64,000 bases of DNA, from the NCBI RefSeq assembly GCF_036242395.1, contig NZ_CP108458.1, positions 7,130,001 through 7,194,000 on the forward strand. Reading direction: 5' to 3'. The stretch comes from Kitasatospora sp. NBC_01266. GTDB lineage: Bacteria > Actinomycetota > Actinomycetes > Streptomycetales > Streptomycetaceae. Each line of letters opens with the position of its first letter. Within the stretch, counting starts at the first letter, position 1. Positions 1 through 7,809 of this stretch are shown here, piece by piece. The notes below the pieces were generated by a model that made no database searches, was not told the DNA's origin, and was given only the letters and a program-made list of their open reading frames with translations. The translations under genes were made by a program, and so were the position numbers.

Positions 1-372
1 CTGCTGCGCTGGCACGGCGCCGAGGAGGTCGAGCACCGCAGCGTGGCCTTCGACCTGATGACCCATCTGGACCCGGGCTACCTGCGGCGGATCCGCGGCA
101 TGGCGGTCTCCGGGCCGCTGCTGGTGCACCTGTGGGTGCGCGGGGTGCGGTTCCTGCTGGCGGCCGACCCGACGCTGGAGGGGCGGATCGTGCCGAGCTG
201 GCGCAAGGCGCTGGACGTCTCCCGGCGCGGGCTGCTGCCGGAGCCGATGCAGTCGCTGCGCTCGGGCCTGCGCTACCTCAGGCGCGGCTACCACCCCACC
301 CAGGAGGGTTCCAGCGCCCAGGCGCTGAGCTACCTCGCCACCTCGCCGGCCGCCCGCGCCGCCGCCCGCTGA
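1..372 (+). CDS. Metal-dependent hydrolase family protein, C-terminal part
   Basis: The reading frame is open from the first base and stops at 370-372, so the N-terminus lies outside the window. The visible 123 residues begin LLRWHGAEEVEHRSVAFD, whose WHGxEExEH pattern is typical of the PF10118/COG3687 metal-dependent hydrolase family, in which His and Glu residues ligate metal in a helical bundle. The rest is helical and Arg-rich (two LRxGLRYLRRGYHP-like stretches). The family's substrate is not established. It is the first visible gene of a same-strand series with a ferredoxin-type reductase, an M24 peptidase and a hydrolase-SDR fusion, so a role in lipid or other hydrophobic-substrate metabolism is inferred from context only. 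Confidence 0.75.
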   Translation: MLRWHGAEEVEHRSVAFDLMTHLDPGYLRRIRGMAVSGPLLVHLWVRGVRFLLAADPTLEGRIVPSWRKALDVSRRGLLPEPMQSLRSGLRYLRRGYHPTQEGSSAQALSYLATSPAARAAAR

Positions 373-376
373 CGCT

Positions 377-446
377 GCCAGGGACCGCCCGATGCCAGGT
401 AGCCACCCGATGCCAGGGACCGCCCGATGCCAGGGAACCACCCGAT
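377..446 (+). repeat. 35-bp tandem duplication carrying RBS and start codon
   Basis: Two tandem 35-bp units, 377-411 and 412-446, differ only in a short internal block (GGTAG against GGGAA). Each unit is itself two near copies of a 17/18-mer of the form GCCAGG-N6-7-CCCGAT. Each sub-unit therefore offers an AGGG-type ribosome-binding core followed by ATG. The ATGs at 427 and 445 are in frame with the reductase gene; those at 392 and 410 are not. Confidence 0.85.
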
Positions 447-1629
447 GAAGAAGCAGAGCACCCCTTCGCGCGAGACCGCGCCCGCGCCCGCCGCCGTCTT
501 CGGCCGCACCACCCAGCTGGACGTGGAGAACCCGCCGCCGGACCTCTACGGCCGCCCGCAGCCGGACCGCTTCATGCGGGCCGTCACCGCCTTCGGCGAC
601 ACCTACACCCCCGCGATGGGCCGCCCGCTGCTGCGCCGCAGCCCCCGGCTGCCCGCCCCCCGCGCGCGGGCCCCGCTCTCCCTGGTGGTCACCGCGCACC
701 GCGCGGTCGCCGAGGGGGTCGTCGAGCTGCGGCTGGCCGACCCGTCCGGGGACCGGCTGCCCGGCTGGCAGCCCGGCGCCCACCTGCGGCTGACCCTGCC
801 CTCGGGCCGCGAGCGCCACTACTCGCTCTGCGGCGACCCGGCCGACCGCACGAGCTACCGGATCGCCGTGCGCCTGATCGCCGACGGTGGCGGCGGCTCC
901 CGCGAGATCCACCAGGACCTGCACCTCGGCGCCCGCCTGACGGTGCGTGGGCCGCGCAACGGCTTCGCCTTCTGCGGCGAGCCGAAGCTGCTGCTGCTGG
1001 CCGGCGGGATCGGGATCACCCCGCTGCTGCCGATGGCCCGCGAGGCCCAGCGGCGCGGCCTGGACTGGCACCTGGTGCACGCCGGCCGCAGCGAGGCCTC
1101 GATGCCCTTCACCGAGGAGCTGCGCGCGCTGGCGGCGATGGGGGTCCCCCCGGCCGGCAGCCGGGGGCGGGTGACCATCCGCACCGAGGACGCCGGGGGT
1201 GTGCCGACCGCCGCCGAACTGCTCTCCCTGGCCCGCCCCGGCAGCGCCGTCTACTGCTGCGGCCCGGCCCCCATGCTGGCCGCCGTGCAGGCCGCCTTTG
1301 ACGCCTCGCCCGCCACCGCGCTGCACTTCGAGCGGTTCGGCGCCGCCCCGGTCCTGGACGGCCGCCCGTTCACCCTGCAACTCGGCGCGGACGGCGAGCG
1401 GTTGCCGGTGCCCGCCGACCGCTCCGCGCTCGACGTGCTGCGCGCGGCCAGGCCCGACCTGCCGTACTCCTGCCACCAGGGCTTCTGCGGCACCTGCCGG
1501 GTCCAACTGCTGGCCGGCACCCCCGAACACCGCGACCGCCGGCTCACCGCCGAGGAGCGCGCGAGCGGCGCCCTGCTGCCCTGCGTCTCCCGCGCGGCCG
1601 AGGGCGAGACCCTGGTCCTGGAGGTCTGA
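427..1629 (+). CDS. Ferredoxin-NAD(P) reductase-like flavoprotein with C-terminal 2Fe-2S domain
   Basis: This is a 400-residue electron-transfer protein of the phthalate dioxygenase reductase type, with an FAD-binding barrel (about residues 80-180), an NAD(P)-binding domain (LLLAGGIGITPLLPMA around 190-205, CCGPAPML around 277) and a C-terminal plant-type 2Fe-2S ferredoxin domain. The barrel has the RHYSLCG flavin motif. The cluster ligands are visible as CHQGFCGTC (Cx4Cx2C) with a distal Cys in LLPCVS. Such proteins pass electrons from NAD(P)H to an oxygenase or desaturase; no partner oxygenase is visible. The start is ambiguous: ATG 427 and ATG 445 each follow an AGGGA core within the tandem duplication, and 445 (394 aa) is equally plausible. 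It ends 3 bp before the next gene. Confidence 0.85.
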   Translation: MPGNHPMKKQSTPSRETAPAPAAVFGRTTQLDVENPPPDLYGRPQPDRFMRAVTAFGDTYTPAMGRPLLRRSPRLPAPRARAPLSLVVTAHRAVAEGVVELRLADPSGDRLPGWQPGAHLRLTLPSGRERHYSLCGDPADRTSYRIAVRLIADGGGGSREIHQDLHLGARLTVRGPRNGFAFCGEPKLLLLAGGIGITPLLPMAREAQRRGLDWHLVHAGRSEASMPFTEELRALAAMGVPPAGSRGRVTIRTEDAGGVPTAAELLSLARPGSAVYCCGPAPMLAAVQAAFDASPATALHFERFGAAPVLDGRPFTLQLGADGERLPVPADRSALDVLRAARPDLPYSCHQGFCGTCRVQLLAGTPEHRDRRLTAEERASGALLPCVSRAAEGETLVLEV

Positions 1630-1632
1630 CCG

Positions 1633-2466
1633 ATGGCTTTCGGCTACTCCGACCACGACCTCGACCGGTTCCGCGAGGTCCAGCAACTCGCCTACCACTG
1701 CGCCGAACAGGTCGCCGCCTGGATCGAACCCGGGGTGACCGAGCGGCAGGCCACCCGGAAGCTGCGCCACTGCCTGGTGGCCGAGGGCGTGGACGACTTC
1801 TTCCACGTGCCGTTCGCCTGGTTCGGCGACCGCACCGCCTTCCGGCACTTCCACACCCCGCTCCAGTTCTTCGCCGGCTCCCGGGTGCTCCAGGAGGGCA
1901 TGCCGTACGTGCTGGACTGCGCCCCGGTGGTGGACGGCTACACCGCCGACATCGGCTACGGCGGCAAGGTCGGCGCCAACCCCGTCTGGGACCGGCTGGC
2001 CCAGGACCTCCAGGTCTACCGCGAGTTGATCCTGCGCGAGGTGCGCGCCCGCAAGCCGCTCGACCAGGTCTACGCGGCGGTGGACGCCCAGATCGCCGCG
2101 CACGGCTACGACAACCGCCACCAGGTCTACCCTGGGCGGGTGATCGGCCATCAGGTGACCCGCAACACCAGCCGCGCGCCCAAGGGCGTCAACCTCTTCG
2201 GCTTCGGCGTGCGCACCCTGCAGACGCTGGGCCGGGAGCTGATCAGCGAGCGCCTGCACGGCCGTTCCCCGCTCTGGGCCGACGGCCGGGCCTCCCGGCA
2301 CGCGCCCACCCCGGGCCTGTGGGCGGTCGAGCCGCACATCGGCTTCCGCGCGGTGGGCATCAAGTTCGAGGAGCTGCTGGTGGTCACCGAGGACGACGCC
2401 TACTGGCTGGACGACGACCTGCCGCACGTGCGGCGCTGGACGAGCCTTGAGGAGGCCGCCGCATGA
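1633..2466 (+). CDS. M24 family metallopeptidase (aminopeptidase P-like)
   Basis: A 277-residue protein with the pita-bread fold signature of M24 peptidases, cytosolic (no signal peptide). Visible metal-site elements are DCAPVVDGYTADIGYG (paired Asp ligands), a central His near GHQVTRN, and a C-terminal GLWAVEPHIGF followed by KFEELLVVTED, which supplies the Glu ligands. The usual N-terminal creatinase domain is absent, so it resembles the short methionine-aminopeptidase/Xaa-Pro type. Some family members are not peptidases but act on other amide or C-N bonds. GGAGG lies 8 nt before ATG 1633. The stop overlaps the next start as ATGA, indicating translational coupling with the downstream hydrolase-SDR fusion. 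Confidence 0.8.
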   Translation: MAFGYSDHDLDRFREVQQLAYHCAEQVAAWIEPGVTERQATRKLRHCLVAEGVDDFFHVPFAWFGDRTAFRHFHTPLQFFAGSRVLQEGMPYVLDCAPVVDGYTADIGYGGKVGANPVWDRLAQDLQVYRELILREVRARKPLDQVYAAVDAQIAAHGYDNRHQVYPGRVIGHQVTRNTSRAPKGVNLFGFGVRTLQTLGRELISERLHGRSPLWADGRASRHAPTPGLWAVEPHIGFRAVGIKFEELLVVTEDDAYWLDDDLPHVRRWTSLEEAAA

Positions 2467-4184
2467 CTGCTCCGGTGACCCGTCGTACGGTCCGCGGCGC
2501 GGGCCTCGACCTGGCCGTCTTCGAGCAGGGCGACCCGCTGGCGCCCACCGTGCTGCTGGTGCACGGCTACCCCGACACCCACCGGGTCTGGGACGACGTG
2601 GCCGCCGACCTCGCCGCCGACCACCACGTGGTCCGCTACGACGTGCGCGGCGCGGGGGAGTCCTCGGTGCCCGCCGGCCGCGCCGGGTACCGGCTCGAAC
2701 TGCTGGCCGCCGACCTGTTCGCGGTGGCCGACGCCGTCAGCCCCGACCGCCCGGTGCACGTGATCGCGCACGACTGGGGCTCGCTGCAGTCCTGGGAGGC
2801 GGTCACCGAGCCCGGCGCCGAGCGCCGACTGGCCTCCTACACCACGATGTCCGGGCCCTGCCTGGACCACATGGGCTACTGGATCCGGCACCGGCTGCGC
2901 CGCCCCACCCCCCGGCACCTGCGCCAACTGCTGGTCCAGGGCGCGCACTCCTGGTACATCACCGCCTTCCACCTGCCCTACCTGGCGCCCGCCTCCTGGC
3001 GGCTGGGCCTGGCCCGCGCCTGGCCCAGGGTGCTGCGCGACCTGGAGGCGGTCCGGCCGCGGGCCGGGCATCCCCAGCAGACGCTCCGTCAGGACGCGGT
3101 GCGCGGAATCGAGTTGTACCGGGCGAACATGCGCCCCACGCTGCGCCACCCGCGCGAGCGGCACACCGAGGTCCCGGTGCAGCTGATCACGCTGCGCCGC
3201 GACCACTACGTCAGCCCGTTCCTCTCCGAGGGCCTGGAGCGCTGGGTGCCCCGGCTGACCCGGCGCGAGCTGAACGCCACGCACTGGTCCGCCCTGCTCG
3301 AACAGGGTTCGGTGGTGGCGGGGTTGGCGCGGGAGTTCATCGCCCGGATCGAGACGACCGGCCGACCGCCGGGCCCCGGTGAGCAGGTGGTGGTGATCAC
3401 CGGCGCCGGCAGCGGGATCGGCCGGGCCACCGCGCTGGCCTTCGGCGAGCAGGGCGCCACCGTGGTGGTCTGCGACCTGGACCTGGCGGCGGCCGAGCGG
3501 ACCGCCGAACTGGTCACCCTGGTCGGCGGTGCGGGCCACGCCTACCAGGTGGACGTGAGCGACGGCGCGGCCGTGGACGCCTTCGCGCAGCAGGTGGCGA
3601 TCGAGCACGGGGTGCCCGACGTGCTGGTCAACAACGCCGGCATCGGACACTCGGGCACCTTCCTGCAGACCACCGAGAAGGAGTGGCAGCGGGTGCTGGA
3701 CGTCAACCTGTGGGGCGTGATCCACGGTTGCCGGGCGTTCGGCGCGCTGATGGTGGAGCGCGGCCGGGGCGGCCACATCGTCAACCTGGCCTCGGCGGCG
3801 GCCTACCTGCCGTCCAAGGTGCTCGCCGCCTACGCCACCAGCAAGGCCGCCGTGCTGATGCTCTCCGACTGCCTGCGGGCCGAGTTGGTGGAGAGCGGGA
3901 TCGGGGTGAGCGCGATCTGCCCCGGCATCGTCAACACCAACATCACCCGGACCTCGACCTTCTCCGGCGTCTCGGCGAGCGAGCAGGCCGCCAAGCAGGA
4001 CCGGGTGGCCAAGCTGTACGCCCGCCGGGGCTTCCCGCCGGAGAAGGTGGCGGCCGAGATCGTCAAGGCGGTGCGCACCGGCAAGCCGGTGGTCCCGGTG
4101 ACGGTGGAGGCCAAGGTCGCGCGCTGGGTGGGGCGGATCTCACCCGGACTGCTGCGCCGGGCGGCCCGGTTCAACGCCGGCTGA
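2463..4184 (+). CDS. EphD-like fusion: alpha/beta hydrolase (epoxide hydrolase type) plus short-chain dehydrogenase
   Basis: A 573-residue two-domain enzyme. Residues 1-295 are an alpha/beta hydrolase with the oxyanion motif HGYPDTHR (34-41) and HDWGS (103-107), in which Asp104 sits at the nucleophile position used by epoxide hydrolases. Residues 300-573 are a short-chain dehydrogenase: TGAGSGIG cofactor loop (313-320), NNAG, and the YATSK catalytic pair (Tyr457, Lys461). The same domain order is known from mycobacterial EphD, linked there to lipid metabolism. A GAGGAGG ribosome-binding site precedes ATG 2463. It is translationally coupled to the M24 gene and is the last gene of this operon. 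The true substrate is unknown; an oxidised fatty-acid or terpenoid derivative is an inference. Confidence 0.88.
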   Translation: MTAPVTRRTVRGAGLDLAVFEQGDPLAPTVLLVHGYPDTHRVWDDVAADLAADHHVVRYDVRGAGESSVPAGRAGYRLELLAADLFAVADAVSPDRPVHVIAHDWGSLQSWEAVTEPGAERRLASYTTMSGPCLDHMGYWIRHRLRRPTPRHLRQLLVQGAHSWYITAFHLPYLAPASWRLGLARAWPRVLRDLEAVRPRAGHPQQTLRQDAVRGIELYRANMRPTLRHPRERHTEVPVQLITLRRDHYVSPFLSEGLERWVPRLTRRELNATHWSALLEQGSVVAGLAREFIARIETTGRPPGPGEQVVVITGAGSGIGRATALAFGEQGATVVVCDLDLAAAERTAELVTLVGGAGHAYQVDVSDGAAVDAFAQQVAIEHGVPDVLVNNAGIGHSGTFLQTTEKEWQRVLDVNLWGVIHGCRAFGALMVERGRGGHIVNLASAAAYLPSKVLAAYATSKAAVLMLSDCLRAELVESGIGVSAICPGIVNTNITRTSTFSGVSASEQAAKQDRVAKLYARRGFPPEKVAAEIVKAVRTGKPVVPVTVEAKVARWVGRISPGLLRRAARFNAG

Positions 4185-4215
4185 CGGACCGGGCCGCCCG
4201 GGCCTCAGACAGACC

Positions 4216-5445
4216 CTAACGCGACGTCCCGTCGGTGCGGGTGCGCGGCTGCTGGAACGGCGGGATGCCGCCGTCCAGCAGCCCCGAGGTGATGTCCAAC
4301 TCGGCCGGCGTGGTGCTCAGCTCGTAGTGCAGCCGCTCGGCCGGCACGCCGTCGCGCTGGAACCGCTCGACCATGCTGACCACCATGTCGTCGGGCCCGC
4401 TGACGAAGACCTCGTGCTCCACCCAGTGCCCCTGAGCCGGCACCACCTCGGGCAGCCGGCCCACCACCCCCGGGTAGTCGATCTCCTCGGAGATCACCGG
4501 CACCAGCAGCAACCGGGGGAAGACGCTGGCCAGTTGCCGCAGGCTGCGCAGGTCGTAGAGGTCGTGGTGGCGCCGCGCGCCGACGAACAGGTGCAGGGTG
4601 AGCGGACGGTTGCGCGCGATCATCTCCTCGACCAGCGCCTTCACCGGCGCCAGCCCGGTGCCGCCGGCCACGCAGACCACCCGGCGGGCCGGGCGCTCGG
4701 GCAGCGTCAGTGCACCGCGCCCGGGTCCCAGCCGCAGCACGTCGCCGACCCGGGTGTGGTGGACCAGCGTGTTGCTCACCCAGCCCGCCGGGACGGCCCG
4801 CACGTGCAGGCTCAGCAGGCCGTCGCGGCGCGGCGCGTTGGCGATCGAGTACGGGCGCCAGACCCGGGGCCAGCGGGCGGTCTCCACCGTGGTGTACTGC
4901 CCGGCCCGGTACGGGAACGGGGTGTCGGGGCGCAGCGTCAGCACCGCCAGGTCCGCCGAGCGCTGCTCGTGCGCCACCACCTCGGCCAGCCAGCTCGCCG
5001 GACTCCGCCCGTTCTCGGCCTCGGCGGCCCCGCTCATCGCGGTGGCGATCAGGCCGTAGGCCTCGGTCCAGGCCCGCTCGTGGGCGGGCGTCCAGGCCTC
5101 GCCGGCGAACCGGCGCAGGGTGCTCAGCAGCGCCGCGCCGACCGCGTCGTAGTGTGCCGCCTGTACCCCGTACTTGCGGTGGTCGCGGCCTAACTGCTCG
5201 AGGAAGGAGGTCAGTTCGGCGGGCCGGTCGAGCATTCGGACGGCGCCCGCCAGGGCCCGGAAGAGCCGGTCGCGCTGCAGGTCCATGGCGGGCGGAAAGA
5301 GTTCGCGGGCCTCGGGGTGGTGCAGGAAGAGGGTGGCGTAGAAGTGGCCGGTGAGCTTGTCCGCGTGCTGCTGGACCAGCGCGAAGCTCTCCCGGATCAG
5401 GGTGAGGTGGTCGGTGGGGCCGGTGTGGTCGGTCTGATCAGTCAT
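4216..5445 (-). CDS. Flavohaemoprotein-like globin-reductase (NO dioxygenase type), TTA-containing
   Basis: A 409-residue protein with an N-terminal globin domain (about 10-140) and a C-terminal FAD/NAD(P) reductase domain. Globin residues visible are Tyr36 (B10), Phe50, Gln57 (distal region) and proximal His89 in RDHRKYG. The reductase has RPYSIAN for FAD and GGTGLAPVKAL for NAD(P)H. Such proteins oxidise nitric oxide to nitrate. A longer reading frame reaches 5529, but it would overlap the PPOX gene that ends at 5465; ATG 5445 leaves a 19-bp gap and was chosen. Leu85 is encoded by TTA (5193-5191), the rare codon that requires bldA tRNA in streptomycetes, so translation may be developmentally limited. 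Probably co-transcribed with the PPOX gene. Confidence 0.87.
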   Translation of the reverse strand: MTDQTDHTGPTDHLTLIRESFALVQQHADKLTGHFYATLFLHHPEARELFPPAMDLQRDRLFRALAGAVRMLDRPAELTSFLEQLGRDHRKYGVQAAHYDAVGAALLSTLRRFAGEAWTPAHERAWTEAYGLIATAMSGAAEAENGRSPASWLAEVVAHEQRSADLAVLTLRPDTPFPYRAGQYTTVETARWPRVWRPYSIANAPRRDGLLSLHVRAVPAGWVSNTLVHHTRVGDVLRLGPGRGALTLPERPARRVVCVAGGTGLAPVKALVEEMIARNRPLTLHLFVGARRHHDLYDLRSLRQLASVFPRLLLVPVISEEIDYPGVVGRLPEVVPAQGHWVEHEVFVSGPDDMVVSMVERFQRDGVPAERLHYELSTTPAELDITSGLLDGGIPPFQQPRTRTDGTSR

Positions 5446-5464
5446 GGGATCGCGTGACGCTGGG

Positions 5465-6085
5465 TCAGTTTCCTTTTCCGCTGGTTTCCTTGGCGCCGAA
5501 GAAGTCGCCGCCCTTGCGTCGCGCGTCATCGGTGCCCCAGGCGCGGGTGCGGGGGGCCGGGGCGAACCGGGGGATGTGCTTGGCGCAGTGCAGGTAGGCC
5601 TCGTCGATGTCGACCAGCACCCAGTGCTCGGCCCGTCGGCCGGGGGCGGTCTCCAGCGGCAGACCGGGGACCAGCGGGCGCAGTTCGGCGTCCGCCACCA
5701 CCCGGGCCCGGCCGTTGACGTGCAGGCCGATCACGTCGCGGACGAAGTCGACCAGCAGCAGCCCGACATGGCCGTTCTCGCTGATGTTGCCCAGGCTCGC
5801 CATCACCCCGTTGCCCCGGTACTCGGGGTAGGCCAGGGTCCGCTCGTCGATCACGTGCAGGAAGCCGGGCGGGCCGGCCCGGAAGCTGGCGTCGCACTCG
5901 CCGTTCGCGTCCGAGGTGGCGACGAAGGCCATCTCCTGCCGGGCGACGAACTCCCGCATCCGCGAGTTGAGGTGGTCCAACACCTGCTCCCGGTAGAAGC
6001 GTTCGGCGCGCTCGGTGGTGCCGTGCGCCTGCTGCAGGCGGTGCTCGCCGGTCGAACCGGGATGGTGCAGGAGGTGCTCGGGCAT
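5465..6085 (-). CDS. Pyridoxamine 5'-phosphate oxidase-family flavoprotein
   Basis: A 206-residue split-barrel flavoprotein of the PPOX class. Conserved-looking elements are the strand MAFVATSDANGECDASFRAG, the central LAYPEYRGNGVMASLGNI and the segment DVIGLHVNGRARVV. Members bind FMN or F420 and reduce varied substrates, so no substrate can be given. A GGAGA core lies just upstream of ATG 6085. It is the promoter-proximal gene, 19 bp ahead of the flavohaemoprotein gene, which suggests a shared role in nitrosative or oxidative stress. A perfect inverted repeat lies 17-32 bp upstream. Confidence 0.8.
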   Translation of the reverse strand: MPEHLLHHPGSTGEHRLQQAHGTTERAERFYREQVLDHLNSRMREFVARQEMAFVATSDANGECDASFRAGPPGFLHVIDERTLAYPEYRGNGVMASLGNISENGHVGLLLVDFVRDVIGLHVNGRARVVADAELRPLVPGLPLETAPGRRAEHWVLVDIDEAYLHCAKHIPRFAPAPRTRAWGTDDARRKGGDFFGAKETSGKGN

Positions 6086-6101
6086 CGGTTCTCCGCGTCT
6101 A

Positions 6102-6117
6102 TGTCAAGAGCATGACA
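6102..6117. promoter_or_regulatory. Inverted repeat TGTCA-N6-TGACA upstream of PPOX-globin operon
   Basis: The two 5-bp arms are perfectly complementary and centred about 25 bp before the start at 6085. On the minus strand the site contains TTGACAT and could overlap a -35 element. This is consistent with a repressor operator. It does not match the NsrR or FNR site patterns I know, so the regulator is unknown. Confidence 0.4.
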
Positions 6118-6237
6118 ATATCTCCCCCGGACGTGCACAACTCTGCTCGAACGCACCCGCGTTCGACCCACCGTGGCACCCTACACGTAGCGCGACGGGA
6201 GGTCACCCGCGGGTGCGGTCAGGCTCCGCCGAGGCGT

Positions 6238-6522
6238 TCAGCGAGCGGCCAGCCGGCCGAGACCGGTAGCCAGTTCCTCGGCGTTCATACAGGGAGTGAG
6301 CGAAACCTGGGCGTGCAGGCTCTGCCAGAACGGCTCGCAGGTGGTGACGATCGCGCTCTCGTCGGCCAGATCCACCACGAAGAGCATGTGCCGCCTGCCG
6401 TGCTGCGAGGCACACGTCGATGGTCCTTGCCTTCCACCGTAGACCACCGGCTCCACGCCGCTGGGCGACGAGCCTGCAGTGATAGCGATAGCGAGTCCGG
6501 GCCCGGGCCCGGCCGACCCCAA
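6238..6522 (-). pseudogene. Remnant of a small DUF3303-like gene
   Basis: Only the last ~50 residues (HMLFVVDLADES then MNAEELATGLGRL) look like a conserved protein. They resemble the C-terminal half of a ~100-residue actinobacterial family with the pattern vFDLxDxSxIpxxxEPF...vMxxxDLxxGLxxL. The N-terminal half is replaced by low-complexity Gly/Pro/Ser sequence with no convincing start or ribosome-binding site, so I call a truncated or frameshifted relic. The family assignment is from memory of the motif and is tentative. Confidence 0.35.
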
Positions 6523-6543
6523 CCTGGCCGGGCCCGGACTCGC
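6491..6543. terminator. Perfect 16-bp hairpin
   Basis: Arms 6491-6506 and 6528-6543 are perfectly complementary (GCGAGTCCGGGCCCGG) around a 21-nt loop. It lies between the relic at 6522 and the sigma/anti-sigma operon, about 160 bp past the latter's last stop. There is no T-tract, as is usual for actinobacterial terminators. Confidence 0.5.
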
Positions 6544-6625
6544 GCCGCGGGGTGACGGACCCGGGGGAGTCCGCTACCCCGCGGCACCGGCGACCGAAAC
6601 TCATGCACAGTCGGGCCGCCGGAGT

Positions 6626-6668
6626 TCCGGGAGGGTGGTGTGCCCGGGGAAGCCACCACCCTCCCGGA
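6626..6668 (-). terminator. Terminator hairpin after anti-sigma gene
   Basis: Arms 6626-6640 and 6654-6668 form a perfect 15-bp stem around a 13-nt loop, 32 bp downstream of the stop at 6700. It is the probable primary terminator for the sigma/anti-sigma operon. Confidence 0.65.
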
Positions 6669-6699
6669 GTCTGAGGGGGTACTGCTGGGTGCCGCTCGG

Positions 6700-7809
6700 T
6701 CAGGCCGGCGGCCTCCTGTGGTCGGCATCGCCGCCGCCCTGCCCCTGCGGGGTGTGGCCGGCGCCGTCCCCGTCGGACGGGGACCCGGCGCTGCTGCCCT
6801 GCTCGGGGGTCGGGGTCGGCGGGTGGGCCTGGACGGACGTGCCGACCGACGGGGTGGCCGCCGGGGGACTCCCCGGCGTGTCCTTGTCGCCCGGACCGCC
6901 CTTGCCGCCGTCCTTCTGCAACGCGGCGCAGTACGTCCGGACCCGGTTCGAGCCGCCTGCCGCGCGCATCAGCGGCTCGAACCGGGAGTCACTGGTGCCC
7001 GATTGGTCGTCGCCCGGCCACAGGTGGCAGAGCGGCAGCAGAACAGCCGGGCTGTTCGAACCGCCGGGCGTCGACTGCCCGGGCGCGGCGGCCTGGCCGG
7101 ACGGACCCGCGGCCGAGGCGGCGGCCGTGGGCTGGGCGCTGTCGTCGCCGTTGTCCCCCGGTCCGGGCGAGCCGTCACCCGGACCGTCGGTCGGGTTGTC
7201 GGCCGGCCCGCCGGACGACCCGGGGGGCAGCCCTCGTGCGGTGGCCGATCCACTGACCCGGCCGCTACCGGGGCGGGTGGGCCGCGCCGTGCCGACCCAG
7301 CTGCTGGCCGAGGCGGCCGACACCGCTCCGGCGGCCACCGTGTTCTCGGAGTGCCCGGTGCTCCCCGCGAACCCGGGGCCGCCCAGCACGCCCGGCAGGT
7401 GCCCGGTCCCGGCCGCCACCGCGACCCCGCCGATCGCCGTCACCGCGAACGCTGCCGCGGCGGCCTTCGCACGGAGGAACCGCGTGGGCACGCGGATCCC
7501 CTGCGGTGCGCAGCTGGCCATCGGGCGACTCCGGGGTTTGGTCGAGGCGGGTGCGGTGCTGGTGGGCCTGAGGGAACGGGACAGGGACGGTGCGGTACTG
7601 CTCTGGCGGGTCACAGCGAGGCGGGCGGCCTCCCGGAACGCGGTCACGGCCGCTTCCTCCCCGGCCAGTTCGCGCGGCGTGGCGGGAGCGGCCGCGGCGG
7701 CGAGCAGTCCGGAGAGGGCGCCCGGACCGTCCTGCGTACCGTCCACGGCGCCGGCCAGCAGGTGCTCGGCGGCGTCGCGGTCGATCCGACGGGATCGGTT
7801 GGTGCTCAT
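6700..7809 (-). CDS. Probable membrane-anchored anti-sigma or sigma-associated protein
   Basis: A 369-residue protein translationally coupled (ATGA overlap) to the ECF sigma gene upstream. The N-terminal ~110 residues are a charged cytoplasmic segment (IDRDAAEHLLAG, PRELAGEEAAVTAFREAARLA). One hydrophobic helix follows around residues 114-135, then a long extracytoplasmic tail rich in Gly, Pro, Ser and Thr. This is the usual topology of an anti-sigma factor, and the gene position supports it. I do not see a zinc-binding HxxxCxxC motif, so it is not a ZAS-type anti-sigma. The final Pro/Gly-rich 120 residues are low complexity. Function is inferred from context, not from a recognised domain. 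Confidence 0.6.
   Translation of the reverse strand: MSTNRSRRIDRDAAEHLLAGAVDGTQDGPGALSGLLAAAAAPATPRELAGEEAAVTAFREAARLAVTRQSSTAPSLSRSLRPTSTAPASTKPRSRPMASCAPQGIRVPTRFLRAKAAAAAFAVTAIGGVAVAAGTGHLPGVLGGPGFAGSTGHSENTVAAGAVSAASASSWVGTARPTRPGSGRVSGSATARGLPPGSSGGPADNPTDGPGDGSPGPGDNGDDSAQPTAAASAAGPSGQAAAPGQSTPGGSNSPAVLLPLCHLWPGDDQSGTSDSRFEPLMRAAGGSNRVRTYCAALQKDGGKGGPGDKDTPGSPPAATPSVGTSVQAHPPTPTPEQGSSAGSPSDGDGAGHTPQGQGGGDADHRRPPA

Noticed and set aside
2400..3776. 458-codon minus-strand frame over the hydrolase-SDR fusion
   Set aside because: Low-complexity shadow of a gene with clear hydrolase and SDR motifs.
5446..5529. Longer N-terminus for the flavohaemoprotein
   Set aside because: It would overlap the end of the PPOX gene and adds non-conserved low-complexity residues; ATG 5445 gives the usual globin N-terminus.
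6102..6117. NsrR or FNR-type site
   Set aside because: The arms TGTCA/TGACA with a 6-bp centre do not fit either consensus as I know them, so the site is left unassigned.
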